This document shows, piece by piece, positions 9,909-18,204 of a stretch of DNA of 64,000 bases. The notes below the pieces were generated by a model that did not search any database, had not been told where the DNA came from, and was given only the letters and a program-made list of their open reading frames with translations. How positions within the stretch are numbered: the stretch's first letter is position 1; each line of letters starts with the position of its first letter. This DNA is from DTU024 sp964518875 (GTDB lineage: Bacteria > Bacillota > Clostridia > Christensenellales > Aristaeellaceae): contig CAZFHI010000007.1 of assembly GCA_964518875.1 (NCBI GenBank), forward strand, positions 5,396 to 69,395. The letters run 5' to 3'. Both the position numbers and the translations under genes were made by a program.

Positions 9909-10948
9909 TAAATTATGCTGCCGCTCTCTTCAGACGGGGGATCAGGGGGAAAACTGCGGTGCTCTTCTTCCGCTTCATCGCTAAAGTCTTCTTCTTCGAG
10001 CTCTTCCAGCTCTTCTTCTGTAATTATTCCGCGGTTAACCTGCGCCCCCGGTATCTTCGCGTTTATATATTTATCAAACACGCCGTTTGTGTAGGAAGCG
10101 TAAACGAAGCGCGCAAGCGCGTTGCCGAGCAGAAGATAGTACCCGCCTAAAAACATAAGCGCGAACAGAGCGTAGGGGGTATATAAGGATACAAGAGCCG
10201 CTATAATCGCGGGCACAAGCATTACAAGGCGCACGCCTATGTTTTGCGGAAGCTTGGCAATTGCAAGGAGAATGCAGTTTTTTATTATCTGTCCAATGGT
10301 CATTTTATATGTAACTATCATAGGGTAGGCGTAGGGCAGCGCCAAAAGCCAGAGAAAGCCGACCATGAGAGCGAATACCTGAGGTATCACGTAGAATACG
10401 GAATTTTGCGCCATCTGCCCGTAAAACCGCCAGGACATAAGCATAACGAGAGGCACTATTGATGTGATTCCGGATATTACAAGGGACTGCTTCCAGTTTT
10501 CCTTAAACGCGTCTTTAAAGTCCGAAAACACAAAGGCGTGCTCGTCCCTTGCCCAGTTGCGCGTTACATAAGCCAAGGCGGCCTGCGCGGGACCCGTGAC
10601 AAAAATGCACGGTATAAGCCATATGCTTATTTTAACTAATATGGCGTACGCGTGAATACCGGCGTTTTCAGCTATGGCCGTCATTTCAGGCGTTATGCCT
10701 TCGCCGCCCTGACGCACTGTGACGATAAGCTGCGCTAAAGAAAACAGGCTTTCAAAGCCCTTTGCTGCAACGTAAAGCAGAGGTATAAAAAATACTGCGG
10801 CAATAAGGTTAAGCTGAAAAAGACCGCCAAAGCGGATACGCAGCATTTCCCAAAAGAGCTGCCAGCGGTTCTTTGGCAGATTTTCTTTGTTATAATCGCC
10901 CTTGCCCGCCTTGCCGTAGTAATAATTATTCATGAACTTGCCAAACAA
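9908..10948 (-). CDS. DUF624 (YesL-like) integral membrane protein
   Basis: Polytopic membrane protein with about six helices. After a Gln/Asn/Tyr-rich N-terminus come helices near residues 40-60, 100-120, 150-175, 185-210, 225-250 and 255-280, then a very acidic C-terminal tail (EEELEELEEEDFSDEAEEE) rich in Glu, Asp and Pro. GPAQAALAYVTRNWARDEHAF resembles the conserved loop of YesL/DUF624 proteins. The frame is open back to 11056, but AGGAGG sits 9 bp before an in-frame TTG at 10948, which I prefer; ATG at 10933 has no ribosome site. It is the first gene of the operon leading to ftsH. Function unknown. Confidence 0.75.
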   Translation of the reverse strand: MFGKFMNNYYYGKAGKGDYNKENLPKNRWQLFWEMLRIRFGGLFQLNLIAAVFFIPLLYVAAKGFESLFSLAQLIVTVRQGGEGITPEMTAIAENAGIHAYAILVKISIWLIPCIFVTGPAQAALAYVTRNWARDEHAFVFSDFKDAFKENWKQSLVISGITSIVPLVMLMSWRFYGQMAQNSVFYVIPQVFALMVGFLWLLALPYAYPMIVTYKMTIGQIIKNCILLAIAKLPQNIGVRLVMLVPAIIAALVSLYTPYALFALMFLGGYYLLLGNALARFVYASYTNGVFDKYINAKIPGAQVNRGIITEEELEELEEEDFSDEAEEEHRSFPPDPPSEESGSII

Positions 10949-11087
10949 AACAAAAAACCTCCTACAAGTCTTTACACAATAGTATAACACGCTTTTATTA
11001 AAAACAAAACGAGAAAGACATGAACATTCTGTAACGAATAAAGAAAAGCAATTCAAAAAGCAGAAACGCAGCAGCTTGCGAAATTCA

Positions 11088-11111
11088 TATTATTGTGATA
11101 TCATAATAATA
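11088..11111. promoter_or_regulatory. 24-bp near-perfect palindrome upstream of the DUF624 operon
   Basis: TATTATTGTGATATCATAAT... is an inverted repeat centred on GATATC with one mismatched pair. It lies in the divergent region between the leftward ftsH operon and the rightward NatAB-like genes and could be an operator; no binding factor is known. Confidence 0.3.
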
Positions 11112-11133
11112 TTAATATGAAAGGAGACGGGCT

Positions 11134-11205
11134 GTGTATTTACACAATATTTACCTGGAATTTACACAAGCTGCATATAAGATGAAGAAATTTGATGGCG
11201 GCTGA
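11134..11205 (+). CDS. Candidate 23-aa leader peptide ORF (weak)
   Basis: A GTG codon follows AAAGGAG at 7 bp spacing and opens a 24-codon frame that ends before the NatAB-like genes. The predicted promoter of those genes overlaps its 3' end, so it would need its own promoter. It overlaps two ATTTACACAA repeats, so the stretch may be regulatory DNA instead. Coding is not established. Confidence 0.2.
   Translation: MYLHNIYLEFTQAAYKMKKFDGG
11138..11169 (+). repeat. Two ATTTACACAA direct repeats, 22 bp apart
   Basis: Identical 10-bp sequences at 11138-11147 and 11160-11169 are separated by 12 bp, i.e. on the same DNA face, and lie 22 bp upstream of the -35 box of the ABC exporter promoter. The spacing resembles activator sites of LytTR type; the identification is inference. 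Confidence 0.35.
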
Positions 11206-11221
11206 TGTAATATGGTATAGT
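11192..11221 (+). promoter_or_regulatory. Sigma-A-type promoter of the NatAB-like operon
   Basis: TTGATG (11192-11197) and TATAGT (11216-11221) are 18 bp apart, about 100 bp upstream of the ATPase start. The long leader contains AAGCGCTT repeats. Confidence 0.45.
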
Positions 11222-11328
11222 CTAGCGCGGAGGGGCTATGGCAAGCGCTTTTTTAACTAAAAGCGTGAAAAAAACAAGCGCTTAATGGCGCGGTAAGGAG
11301 TTATTTTGTATAACTGGGAGGTAATGCC

Positions 11329-12245
11329 ATGATACTGGAACTACAGGACATAAAAAAAAGTTATGGCGAAAAAGAGATACTGCACGGTATAAGCTTTAAG
11401 GTACGGTCGGGACGCGCCATGGGATTTTTAGGGAGAAACGGCGCGGGCAAATCAACCACTATTCGCTGTCTTATGAGTGTTTTTAATCAGGACAGCGGGC
11501 AGTTTTTAATAGACGGAAAGGTGTTTAAACCGGGGGATTACCGCATAGGCTATCTGCCTGAGGAAAGAGGCATGTACGCAAAAAACAAAGTGCTTTCGCA
11601 GCTTGTATATTTTGCGATGCTAAGAGGCGGAAGCAAGGAGGACTCTACGCGCAGCGCCATGGAATGGATACGTTTTTCGGTCTGGAAGATTTTGCGAATA
11701 AGCCGCTTGAAACGCTTTCCAAGGGCAACCAGCAGAAGATACAGATTGCGCAGGCTTTTGTTAACGACCCCGACATATTGATACTGGACGAGCCTTTTTC
11801 AGGGCTTGACCCCGTAAACGCGCAGATATTTAAAAACGCCATAGCGGACTTTGTAAACAGGGGAAAGCTTGTAATATTTTCAAGCCACCAGATGAGCTAT
11901 GTTGAAGAGGTTTGCGACGACATATGCCTTATAAACGACGGAAACGTGCTTTTAACTGGCGGTCTTGATGAAATAAAGCGTGAGCGCGGCTTTGGGAAAC
12001 TGCTTTTAAAAGTTGAAAACATACCGGTAAGCGAAACGCAGCATGCCATAGAAGGGGCTTTCCCAAAAGCGCATACGGAAGTTATGGATAAAGATTCCAT
12101 TATAATAGACACGGGATCCAACTACAGCCAGGAAGAAATACTGCGCTTTATCATAAGCAAGGGCTGGCGCATAGTGCGCTTCGGCATGTTTGAACCCAGC
12201 CTTAACGACATATTTTTAAGCCTTGTAGGAGGGGAAGAAGCATGA
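11329..12245 (+). pseudogene. ABC transporter ATPase (NatA-like), interrupted by a one-base frameshift
   Basis: The two halves of one ABC-2-type ATPase lie in different frames. 11329 onward encodes Walker A GRNGAGKSTT and the Q-loop region up to MEWIR. From about 11672 a second frame continues FFGLEDF, the signature LSKGNQQK, Walker B ILILDEP, the D-loop SGLDP, the H-loop SSHQ and a normal C-terminus. Joined, the protein is about 305 aa, the family length. The break sits in a five-T run (11673-11677): a sixth T, or a -1 slip on it, restores the frame exactly. The remainder is undamaged and the permease partner is intact, so this may be a sequencing error, transcriptional slippage, ribosomal frameshifting or a recent inactivation. 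A good AGGAGG-like site (GGGAGGTAATGCC) precedes the ATG. The likely role is Na+ or small-molecule export. Confidence 0.8.
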
Positions 12246-13480
12246 AAGAATTTAAAACCGTATTTAATTACGAGTTTAAAACGCTGTTTTTTAAGAAAAG
12301 CGCCGTTATATCAACCATAGTAATTGCGGTCATAGTGTTCGTGCTATGCAATATACCGAGATTTCAACTATGGTTTTCATCGGACGACGACGCTGAAAAC
12401 GAGCGGAACCCTTACGCAATAATAACAAAAGACACGGGCTATGTGTTTGAGAATAACGATATGGAGCCTGAGCTTAAACAGGCGCTCATGCTCGATGATG
12501 AAAAAATATATTCTTCCCGCGACGAACTTGTTTCCGCCATAACGAACAACGTTGTTAAGATGGGTTTTGTCGTTCAGGGACCGCTTAAATATGAGTCCAT
12601 ATGGCTTGACAAGGAGCTTGAGTATGGAGCGGAATCCATGTTTTCCGAGCTGTTAAGGCAAATGCATATTTCATCAATATTAGCGCAAAAAGGCTTTACG
12701 CCTCAGGAAATCGCGAATTTACAGTACGCGCAGGTGGAAAGCACGTCAACGGTTTTGGGCAAAGACATGTCAAGCAACACGCTTGTGGCTTTCGCGCTTT
12801 TGTTTATAGTTTACATGCTTGTGCTTATGTACGGCAACGTAACAAGCACCGTAATAGCGAGGGAAAAGGACAGCCGGACGATGGAGCTGCTTATTACTTC
12901 GACCAACGCTTCAAACCTTATATTAGGCAAGGTTGCGGCAAGCGGACTGAGCGCAATAATACAGATGGGAATAATAACGCTTGCGGGATTTTTGGGCTTT
13001 GCTATAAACAGGGAGCTTATGCCTGAAATTGTTACGTTTGCTTTAAGCAGCACGCTTACTACGGAATACATAGCAAGCTACCTGTACTTCAGCATAATAG
13101 GCTACATTTTGTACTTGTTCCTGTACGCTGCGATGGGCTCAACCGTAAGCAAGATGGAGGACGTCGCTTCTTCAACAGGTCCCATAACGCTGCTTTTCGT
13201 GTTAGGCTATTTTGTGTCGTCTATGGCTATGGCGGACCCTGAAAACATATTCGTTGTTGTAATGTCAATAATACCGTTTACAAGCGTTATGGTAATGCCG
13301 TTCAGGTCTGCTGTCGCCACGGTTCCTATGTGGCAGTATATTTTAAGCGGAGGGCTGCTGATTGCCACAACCGTATTATTGGCGCTGCTTTCCATACGCA
13401 TATACCGCCAGGGCACGCTTAACTACGGCAATAAGACAAGCTTTTTCAAATCCATAAAAATGGCGTTTACAAAAAACTGA
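12242..13480 (+). CDS. ABC-2 type transporter permease (NatB-like)
   Basis: 412-aa membrane subunit overlapping the ATPase stop by 4 bp (ATGA). One membrane helix at about residues 22-42 is followed by a roughly 140-residue extracytoplasmic domain, then five to six helices from about residue 185 to 400, the NatB/YhaP layout. EKDSRTMELLITSTNAS, after the first core helix, is the cytoplasmic coupling segment conserved in ABC-2 permeases. The predicted function is export with the upstream ATPase; the substrate is unknown, and sodium is only the best-known case for NatAB. The gene is intact, in contrast to its ATPase. Confidence 0.88.
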   Translation: MKEFKTVFNYEFKTLFFKKSAVISTIVIAVIVFVLCNIPRFQLWFSSDDDAENERNPYAIITKDTGYVFENNDMEPELKQALMLDDEKIYSSRDELVSAITNNVVKMGFVVQGPLKYESIWLDKELEYGAESMFSELLRQMHISSILAQKGFTPQEIANLQYAQVESTSTVLGKDMSSNTLVAFALLFIVYMLVLMYGNVTSTVIAREKDSRTMELLITSTNASNLILGKVAASGLSAIIQMGIITLAGFLGFAINRELMPEIVTFALSSTLTTEYIASYLYFSIIGYILYLFLYAAMGSTVSKMEDVASSTGPITLLFVLGYFVSSMAMADPENIFVVVMSIIPFTSVMVMPFRSAVATVPMWQYILSGGLLIATTVLLALLSIRIYRQGTLNYGNKTSFFKSIKMAFTKN

Positions 13481-13539
13481 TACGCGCTGTGTAAATTAAA
13501 TATAAGGCGCGTGGCACTAACGGCGCCTTTCGTATAAAA

Positions 13540-13576
13540 AAGCTTGCTTAAACAATATCGTTTAAGCAAGCTTTTA
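13540..13576. terminator. Bidirectional terminator between the ABC exporter and pduL
   Basis: A 14-bp stem, AAGCTTGCTTAAAC with GTTTAAGCAAGCTT (13540-13553 and 13560-13573), is flanked by A and T runs, serving both convergent genes. Confidence 0.8.
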
Positions 13577-13610
13577 ATGCTTTAAAGCAACAATTATATG
13601 GTTTTTGGCT

Positions 13611-14177
13611 TTACAGCACTATCTCGCCGTACACTTCGCCAAAAGCGGCCGCGGCGTTACATTCGTCCGTATCTATATGCATGGCGTCCGAGTAGTTTTC
13701 GCTTACGCGTATTACGGTATCGCCAAATGTTAAAGCGCGGCCTCCCTTATTTACGTTTACGCTTACAATCTGCCCGTCCTTAACACCTAACTTCGCGGCG
13801 GATTCAGGAGTTAAATGCACATGACGCTTTGCTACTATTAAGCCTTCCTTTAAATCTATCTCGCCCTTTGGACCTATTATTTTGCATGGCGAGGAGCCTT
13901 CAAGGTGACCGCTTTCACGTACAAGGGGGGTAATTCCTAAGCTTCTTGCATCAGTAAATGAAACCTCCACCTGGGTATGTTTACGGCATGGCCCTAAAAT
14001 GCGCAGGCTTAACTCGCCCTTTGGTCCTACTACCTTTACCTTTTCTTCGGCTGCGAACTGGCCGGGCTGCGACAGGCTTTTCTTATGTGTAAGAGTTGCT
14101 CCTTTGCCAAAAAGCACCTCAAGATGCTCCTGGGTTACATGCACGTGGCGTGCTGATGTTTCTACTAATACTTCCAT
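13611..14177 (-). CDS. pduL: Phosphate propanoyltransferase / acyl-CoA phosphotransacylase PduL
   Basis: Transfers an acyl group between CoA and phosphate (propionyl- or acetyl-CoA to acyl phosphate). The duplicated PduL barrel is visible: SARHVHVTQEHL at about residues 6-17 and AKRHVHLTPESA in the second half, supplying the zinc-binding histidines; LGPCRKHTQVEVS and VRESGHLEGS are other family motifs. The chosen ATG at 14177 follows AAAGGTGA; an upstream ATG at 14213 lacks support. The protein is 188 aa and has no extra N-terminal encapsulation peptide. No microcompartment shell genes are in the window, so it probably works as a housekeeping phosphotransacetylase. It follows a CofE-like gene 55 bp upstream. 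Confidence 0.92.
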   Translation of the reverse strand: MEVLVETSARHVHVTQEHLEVLFGKGATLTHKKSLSQPGQFAAEEKVKVVGPKGELSLRILGPCRKHTQVEVSFTDARSLGITPLVRESGHLEGSSPCKIIGPKGEIDLKEGLIVAKRHVHLTPESAAKLGVKDGQIVSVNVNKGGRALTFGDTVIRVSENYSDAMHIDTDECNAAAAFGEVYGEIVL

Positions 14178-14232
14178 GATTTCACCTTTCCCTTCCATTA
14201 TGTTTATACCCAATTTTTTGGGTTTTAAGCGT

Positions 14233-14964
14233 TTACAGCGGCCTTATGAGTATAAGGGGAGTAAGCTCGGCCCCCTGGCCGGATGGATTGTCCTGCATAG
14301 CGTCCTGCAATTCCTGGTCGCTGAGCGGAAAAGCGTCGCACTTGCCTATTACGTTGCGGTCAAAGTCGTTAGCGTCCATAAGCACCGTGGGTATTCCCGT
14401 CTTTTCGTATAATTCGTTGCAGAGCTCATCTCCGTTTGACGGGTTCACAAGAGCCAGATCCTTATATATATCAAAATCTGAGCGGTCGTAAAAGCCGTCT
14501 ATACCCGCGACGCCTTTACCGCATACGTTGTAGAAAACGCCTTTTACGCCAAAAGGCTTCGTAACGGCGGACAAAAACGCCGCCAAGAGCACCCTTGGCA
14601 GACCGCATTCGTTGATTACAAGCTGCAGCTTGTGGGGTTCGTGCATGCCTATGCCTGTGGAGTTTTCGCCTGCAAAGCGCCACATAAGGTTAGCGAAAAA
14701 GCCGGGTTTGATGTCTTCCCGCTTATGCACATTTCCTGTGCACATGGCCATAACCTTGGCGCCAAAAGACAGGCAGTCGCCAGGACGGTAAAGCGGCGTT
14801 ACGTACTTTGCCACCAAGTCAAACATGCTTTCTCCTACCTGCACGAAATGCGTCTGTATAGCAAAGCGGTCGTAGCGGCTGCCGTCCTCACCGCTCACTG
14901 TACCTCTGTCAAAATATGTTATGTCCTGGTACACGCGCTTTTGTTCTTCTAAGTTCTTGCTCAT
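14233..14964 (-). CDS. Coenzyme F420-0:L-glutamate ligase-like protein (CofE family)
   Basis: 243-aa protein related to the CofE/FbiB ligase fold: GDCLSFGAKVMAMCTGNVHKRED, GVFYNVCGKGVAGIDGFYDRS and VLMDANDFDRNVIGK are typical of the Bacillota branch. CofE adds glutamate to F420-0 with GTP, but no other F420 gene is present here and most Clostridia lack F420, so the real substrate is unknown. A ribosome site GAGGGGGATAT precedes the start. It is co-directional with pduL and probably in the same transcript. Fold assignment good, reaction unknown. Confidence 0.75.
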   Translation of the reverse strand: MSKNLEEQKRVYQDITYFDRGTVSGEDGSRYDRFAIQTHFVQVGESMFDLVAKYVTPLYRPGDCLSFGAKVMAMCTGNVHKREDIKPGFFANLMWRFAGENSTGIGMHEPHKLQLVINECGLPRVLLAAFLSAVTKPFGVKGVFYNVCGKGVAGIDGFYDRSDFDIYKDLALVNPSNGDELCNELYEKTGIPTVLMDANDFDRNVIGKCDAFPLSDQELQDAMQDNPSGQGAELTPLILIRPL

Positions 14965-15256
14965 ATCCCCCTCCTGTGCAAAAGCATTCTACATTATGCG
15001 TTATATACTGTCAATTGCAAAGAATATAAAAAAACGCAAAATACAAACGCGTCAAAACATAATTACGCAAATTGAGCACGAAAACTAGCTTGTTACGATA
15101 AATTTTTGCTCGTATGCAAAATACGCGTTTTAAGGAATTCAATTCCAATTTTCAAAGAATTTATAATTTGCCGCAGCGCCTTACAAACTGCTTTAAGCAA
15201 ATTGAATTTAGGCGTCGGATATGATAAAGTATGTGGAAAATAAGGAGGAGAGAACA
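14965..15256. other. Divergent intergenic region, CofE-like / tldD
   Basis: About 290 bp, AT-rich, between divergently transcribed genes. It should hold both promoters, but I see no clearly spaced -35/-10 pair. The AAGGAGG ribosome site of tldD (15242-15248) is at its right end. Confidence 0.5.
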
Positions 15257-16642
15257 TTGCAAAACGAACTTATGCATTTAGCGAAAGAGCATTTTGTAAC
15301 GGGCGCTTCTACGGAGCTGCGTATACAGCGAAACCGTGTGAGAAGGGTTGCGCTGCTTAAAGGCAACCTTGTAAACAATACGCGCAGCGAATCAAAAGGT
15401 CTTTGCGCGAGAGTTTATAAAGACGGAATGTATGGCTTTGCTTCGTCGACGGATTTAAGCCGAGAAGCCATTAAAAGCGCCATTGACGCTGCGGGAGACA
15501 ATGCGGACTTTCTTTCAAAGCGCGCAAAGAAAAAAAACAAGGGCTTAGCTCAAATAGAAAAGGGAAGCCGCCCTGACGATATGGAAATGAAAGACCTGCC
15601 CCAGCAAGTATATATAGACTTTCTTAAAGAGCTTGACAGTCTTATTGAAAAGCGCTACGACAAGCTGCTTTCAAGAACCTTAATTGTTTCCTGCGATTCT
15701 TTTGAAAAAATTATACAGACTTCAGATGGATATTCAGCCAATATCGTAGCGCCGAGAAGCTATGTATATGTTTTTCTATCCGCAGAATCCAAGGACGGAA
15801 AGCCTGTGGAGCTTTTTTTCACGGCAGGCAATGGCGGCACGTTCGATTTAAACTTTGACGATCCCGCTAATCTTATTCCGCGGCTGGATAAGCTGTATGA
15901 GGATTTGCTAAAAAAGGCGGAGGGCGTATATGCCGAAGCGGGCAAAAAAACCTGCATTTTGTCAGGAGAGCTTGCCGGAATGCTGGCGCATGAAGCCGTC
16001 GGCCATACGGTTGAAGCAGACCTTGTTTTAGGCGGATCTGTCGCGCTAAACCGTTTAAACCAGCAGGTCGCAAGCCCGCTTGTAGGCCTTGTGGACTTTG
16101 CCAATACGGCCTTCGGAAAGACTGTTCCGCTACCCGTATATGTTGACGATGAAGGCACCGTCGCCAGGGACTGCGTTTTAATAGAAAACGGTATACTTAA
16201 AAACTATATGGTAAACAGAGAGCTTGCGAATGTGTTCAACATGCGGCCATTGGGCAACGCGAGGGCTTGGAACTTTAACGACGAACCGCTCGTGCGCATG
16301 CGCAATACGTTTATTCTTCCGGGAGAAAGCAAGCTTGAAGAAATGATTTCTTCAATAGACGACGGCTATTATCTGCTTTCGAGCTCAAACGGTCAGGCCG
16401 ATACCACAGGCGAATTCATGTTCGGCATTAACTGTGGGTATGAAATTAAAAATGGTAAATTGGGCAGAGCCATACTCGACACCACGGTTTCAGGCATAGC
16501 TTTTGAAATGCTCAAAACGGTTTCCATGGTCGGGGATGAAGTAACCCTTGGTTCTTCAGGATTCTGCGGCAAAAAGCAGCCGATGTCCGTAAGCCTTGGA
16601 GGACCGGCCATAAAATGTGAAATCAATATAGGAGGAAGATAG
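15257..16642 (+). CDS. tldD: Metalloprotease TldD
   Basis: Catalytic subunit of the TldD/TldE peptidase, which digests unstructured peptides and matures some RiPPs (microcin B17 in E. coli). The zinc motif HEAVGH (HExxxH) lies in LAHEAVGHTVEAD; family motifs GGSVALNRLNQQ, YVDDEGT and GNARAW follow. The frame is open from 15221, but AAGGAGG stands 8 bp before TTG at 15257, giving a 461-aa protein of normal length, so TTG is chosen. tldE starts right after the stop. No RiPP precursor or modification enzyme is seen nearby, so a housekeeping peptidase role is likeliest. Confidence 0.92.
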   Translation: MQNELMHLAKEHFVTGASTELRIQRNRVRRVALLKGNLVNNTRSESKGLCARVYKDGMYGFASSTDLSREAIKSAIDAAGDNADFLSKRAKKKNKGLAQIEKGSRPDDMEMKDLPQQVYIDFLKELDSLIEKRYDKLLSRTLIVSCDSFEKIIQTSDGYSANIVAPRSYVYVFLSAESKDGKPVELFFTAGNGGTFDLNFDDPANLIPRLDKLYEDLLKKAEGVYAEAGKKTCILSGELAGMLAHEAVGHTVEADLVLGGSVALNRLNQQVASPLVGLVDFANTAFGKTVPLPVYVDDEGTVARDCVLIENGILKNYMVNRELANVFNMRPLGNARAWNFNDEPLVRMRNTFILPGESKLEEMISSIDDGYYLLSSSNGQADTTGEFMFGINCGYEIKNGKLGRAILDTTVSGIAFEMLKTVSMVGDEVTLGSSGFCGKKQPMSVSLGGPAIKCEINIGGR

Positions 16643-17935
16643 ATGAAAACTCCATATGAAATAGCTTCTTACGCAATTGAACGCCTTGCTGAAAAGGGCG
16701 CTGAGGATATAAGCGTATCCTGCCACGAGGGCGTTAAAAATGAACTCAACACAGAAAATGGGGAATTTTCCCTTCTGCGCACAACGGCGGACAAAGGCCT
16801 TGGCCTTACATGCATAGTTAAGCACAAAAAAGGTTCTGTTTCCTGCAACGATTTAACAAAGGAAGGCGTGGACAAAGCCGTTGACGAAGCGCTGCTGTCT
16901 GCTCAAAGCGCAAACGAAGACCCCGCTTGGGAGATAAGTCATGAGCCGGTCAAAAAGTCTTACTCATTTGGAAAACTATATGACAAAGAAAAGATGTTCT
17001 TAAGGGCAAAGGAATTTCTTGATACCGTAAAAAGGGACTACCCAAACGCAAGCGTTATGGATTTTGTTGTGTCCCACGATAGCTCGAACGGGCTTTACCT
17101 TAACAACCATGGCGTGCGCTTTGATACCGATATGTCCTGTTATTCCGTCAGCGCCACAGTAACGGGCAGGGACGGCGGCAAAGGCTCTTCCATGAATTAC
17201 AGGACTGTTTTAAGCTACGATCTGGATAAGCCGCTTATAGAGCTTGCAGATTTTAAACTGCTGCTGCAAAACGTGTCAAAAAGCGTGCACACAGAAACGT
17301 TTAAGGGCAAGGGCGTATTTCCTGTGGTGCTTTCCCCTTCATGCTTTGAAACGCTTCTTTCCTCCGCGCTGGGAGCCTTCGCTTCAGGAAGCTCGCTGCT
17401 TGAAAACACAAGCGTGTGGAAGAACAGCTTGAATAAAAGCGTGGCGTCGTCGAATCTTACAGTATCTGTGGATCCCTTTGACAAAAAAATTGTCTGCCCC
17501 AGCATGTATACTTCCGAAGGCTATGAATCCGGGGCGTACAGCATAATAGAGGAAGGCATACTAAAGAACTTCATGCTTTCAGCCTACTTTGCGAATAAAT
17601 TAGATCTTAAGCGCTCGCCTAACGACGACAGCAGCTTTATAGTAAAGCCGGGGGATAAAAGCCTGGACGATATTATAGGCGGCATAGAAAAGGGCCTTCT
17701 CGTGGACCGCTTTTCAGGCGGCATGCCGGCTTCAAACGGCGAGTTTTCCGGGGTGGCCAAGAACTCATTTATAATAGAAAACGGTAAAATAACAAAGGCC
17801 GCCGCGGAAACAATGATTTCAGGCAACCTTGCGCAAATGCTTAATTCTATAACAGCGCTTTCAATAGAAACGCTGGAAACAGGCTATATGTCTTTGCCTT
17901 ACGCTGCTGTTGACGGAATAACAATATCGGCATAA
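16643..17935 (+). CDS. pmbA: TldE/PmbA family metalloprotease subunit
   Basis: 430-aa partner of TldD; the family lacks the HExxxH site and shapes the heterodimer cleft. SVSCHEGVKNELNTENGEFS, DKGLGLTCIV, GSSMNYRT and the C-terminal GGMPASNGEFSGVAKNSFII mark it as PmbA/TldE. AGGAGGAAGATAG precedes the ATG, which directly follows the tldD stop, so the two are co-translated. A terminator follows 40 bp downstream. No defects seen. Confidence 0.92.
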   Translation: MKTPYEIASYAIERLAEKGAEDISVSCHEGVKNELNTENGEFSLLRTTADKGLGLTCIVKHKKGSVSCNDLTKEGVDKAVDEALLSAQSANEDPAWEISHEPVKKSYSFGKLYDKEKMFLRAKEFLDTVKRDYPNASVMDFVVSHDSSNGLYLNNHGVRFDTDMSCYSVSATVTGRDGGKGSSMNYRTVLSYDLDKPLIELADFKLLLQNVSKSVHTETFKGKGVFPVVLSPSCFETLLSSALGAFASGSSLLENTSVWKNSLNKSVASSNLTVSVDPFDKKIVCPSMYTSEGYESGAYSIIEEGILKNFMLSAYFANKLDLKRSPNDDSSFIVKPGDKSLDDIIGGIEKGLLVDRFSGGMPASNGEFSGVAKNSFIIENGKITKAAAETMISGNLAQMLNSITALSIETLETGYMSLPYAAVDGITISA

Positions 17936-17974
17936 AGGCATAGGATCCTTAAAAAATATAAATGCGGATTAATT

Positions 17975-18004
17975 AAACGGCGCAGAACGTTCTGCGCCGT
18001 TTAA
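17975..18004 (+). terminator. Terminator of tldD-pmbA
   Basis: AAACGGCGCAGA pairs with TCTGCGCCGTTT around a four-base loop (17975-18002), followed by a short T-rich tail. Confidence 0.7.
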
Positions 18005-18007
18005 CGT

Positions 18008-18063
18008 TAAAGCTACAAAGAATAAAGCGCTCAGGTGAATATGGAGCGCGCCTGCGCCTTCAA
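18008..18063 (-). pseudogene. Duplicated 3' end of the phosphoglucomutase gene
   Basis: About 55 bp nearly match 20117-20170, the last codons of the sugar phosphomutase gene plus its downstream bases. On the minus strand it still reads LKAQ.R.IFT then TGA, matching the true LEAQVRFIFT end with several substitutions and one inserted base. It has no gene body and adjoins the left 86-bp repeat. Confidence 0.6.
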
Positions 18064-18143
18064 GTCGATGGTACTGGCCGCATTTCAAGACGCTTTTAAA
18101 AGTCTGTCAGCCGCATGTCTTTTCTCGGGCCGCCGCGAAAGCT
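18058..18143 (+). repeat. 86-bp imperfect direct repeat, left copy
   Basis: Matches 20037-20122 over its full length with roughly a dozen differences; both share CGATGGTACTGGCCGCAT, GTCTGTCA.CCGCA and CCGCCGC.AAAGCT. The copies bracket the phage-derived cassette. Confidence 0.7.
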
Positions 18144-18148
18144 AACAA

Positions 18149-18182
18149 TAAAAACCGCTGGCTTTTTACAGCACAGCGGCTT
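18149..18182 (-). terminator. Terminator of the phage-derived cassette
   Basis: CCGCTG (18155-18160) pairs with CAGCGG (18174-18179); a T run follows on the minus strand, just past the last cassette gene. Confidence 0.65.
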
Positions 18183-18204
18183 TTATATATTAAATAATTT
18201 CTTC

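Noticed and set aside
11134..11205. Small ORF as a confident leader-peptide gene
   Set aside because: Kept only as a low-confidence feature because direct repeats and the promoter of the next gene overlap it and the peptide is not recognisable.
18058..18143. Possible 5S rRNA fragment (contains GATGGTACTG and CCGCCGC)
   Set aside because: The distance between these motifs is about twice that in 5S rRNA and the expected purine-rich GAGAGTAGG and helix I are absent.
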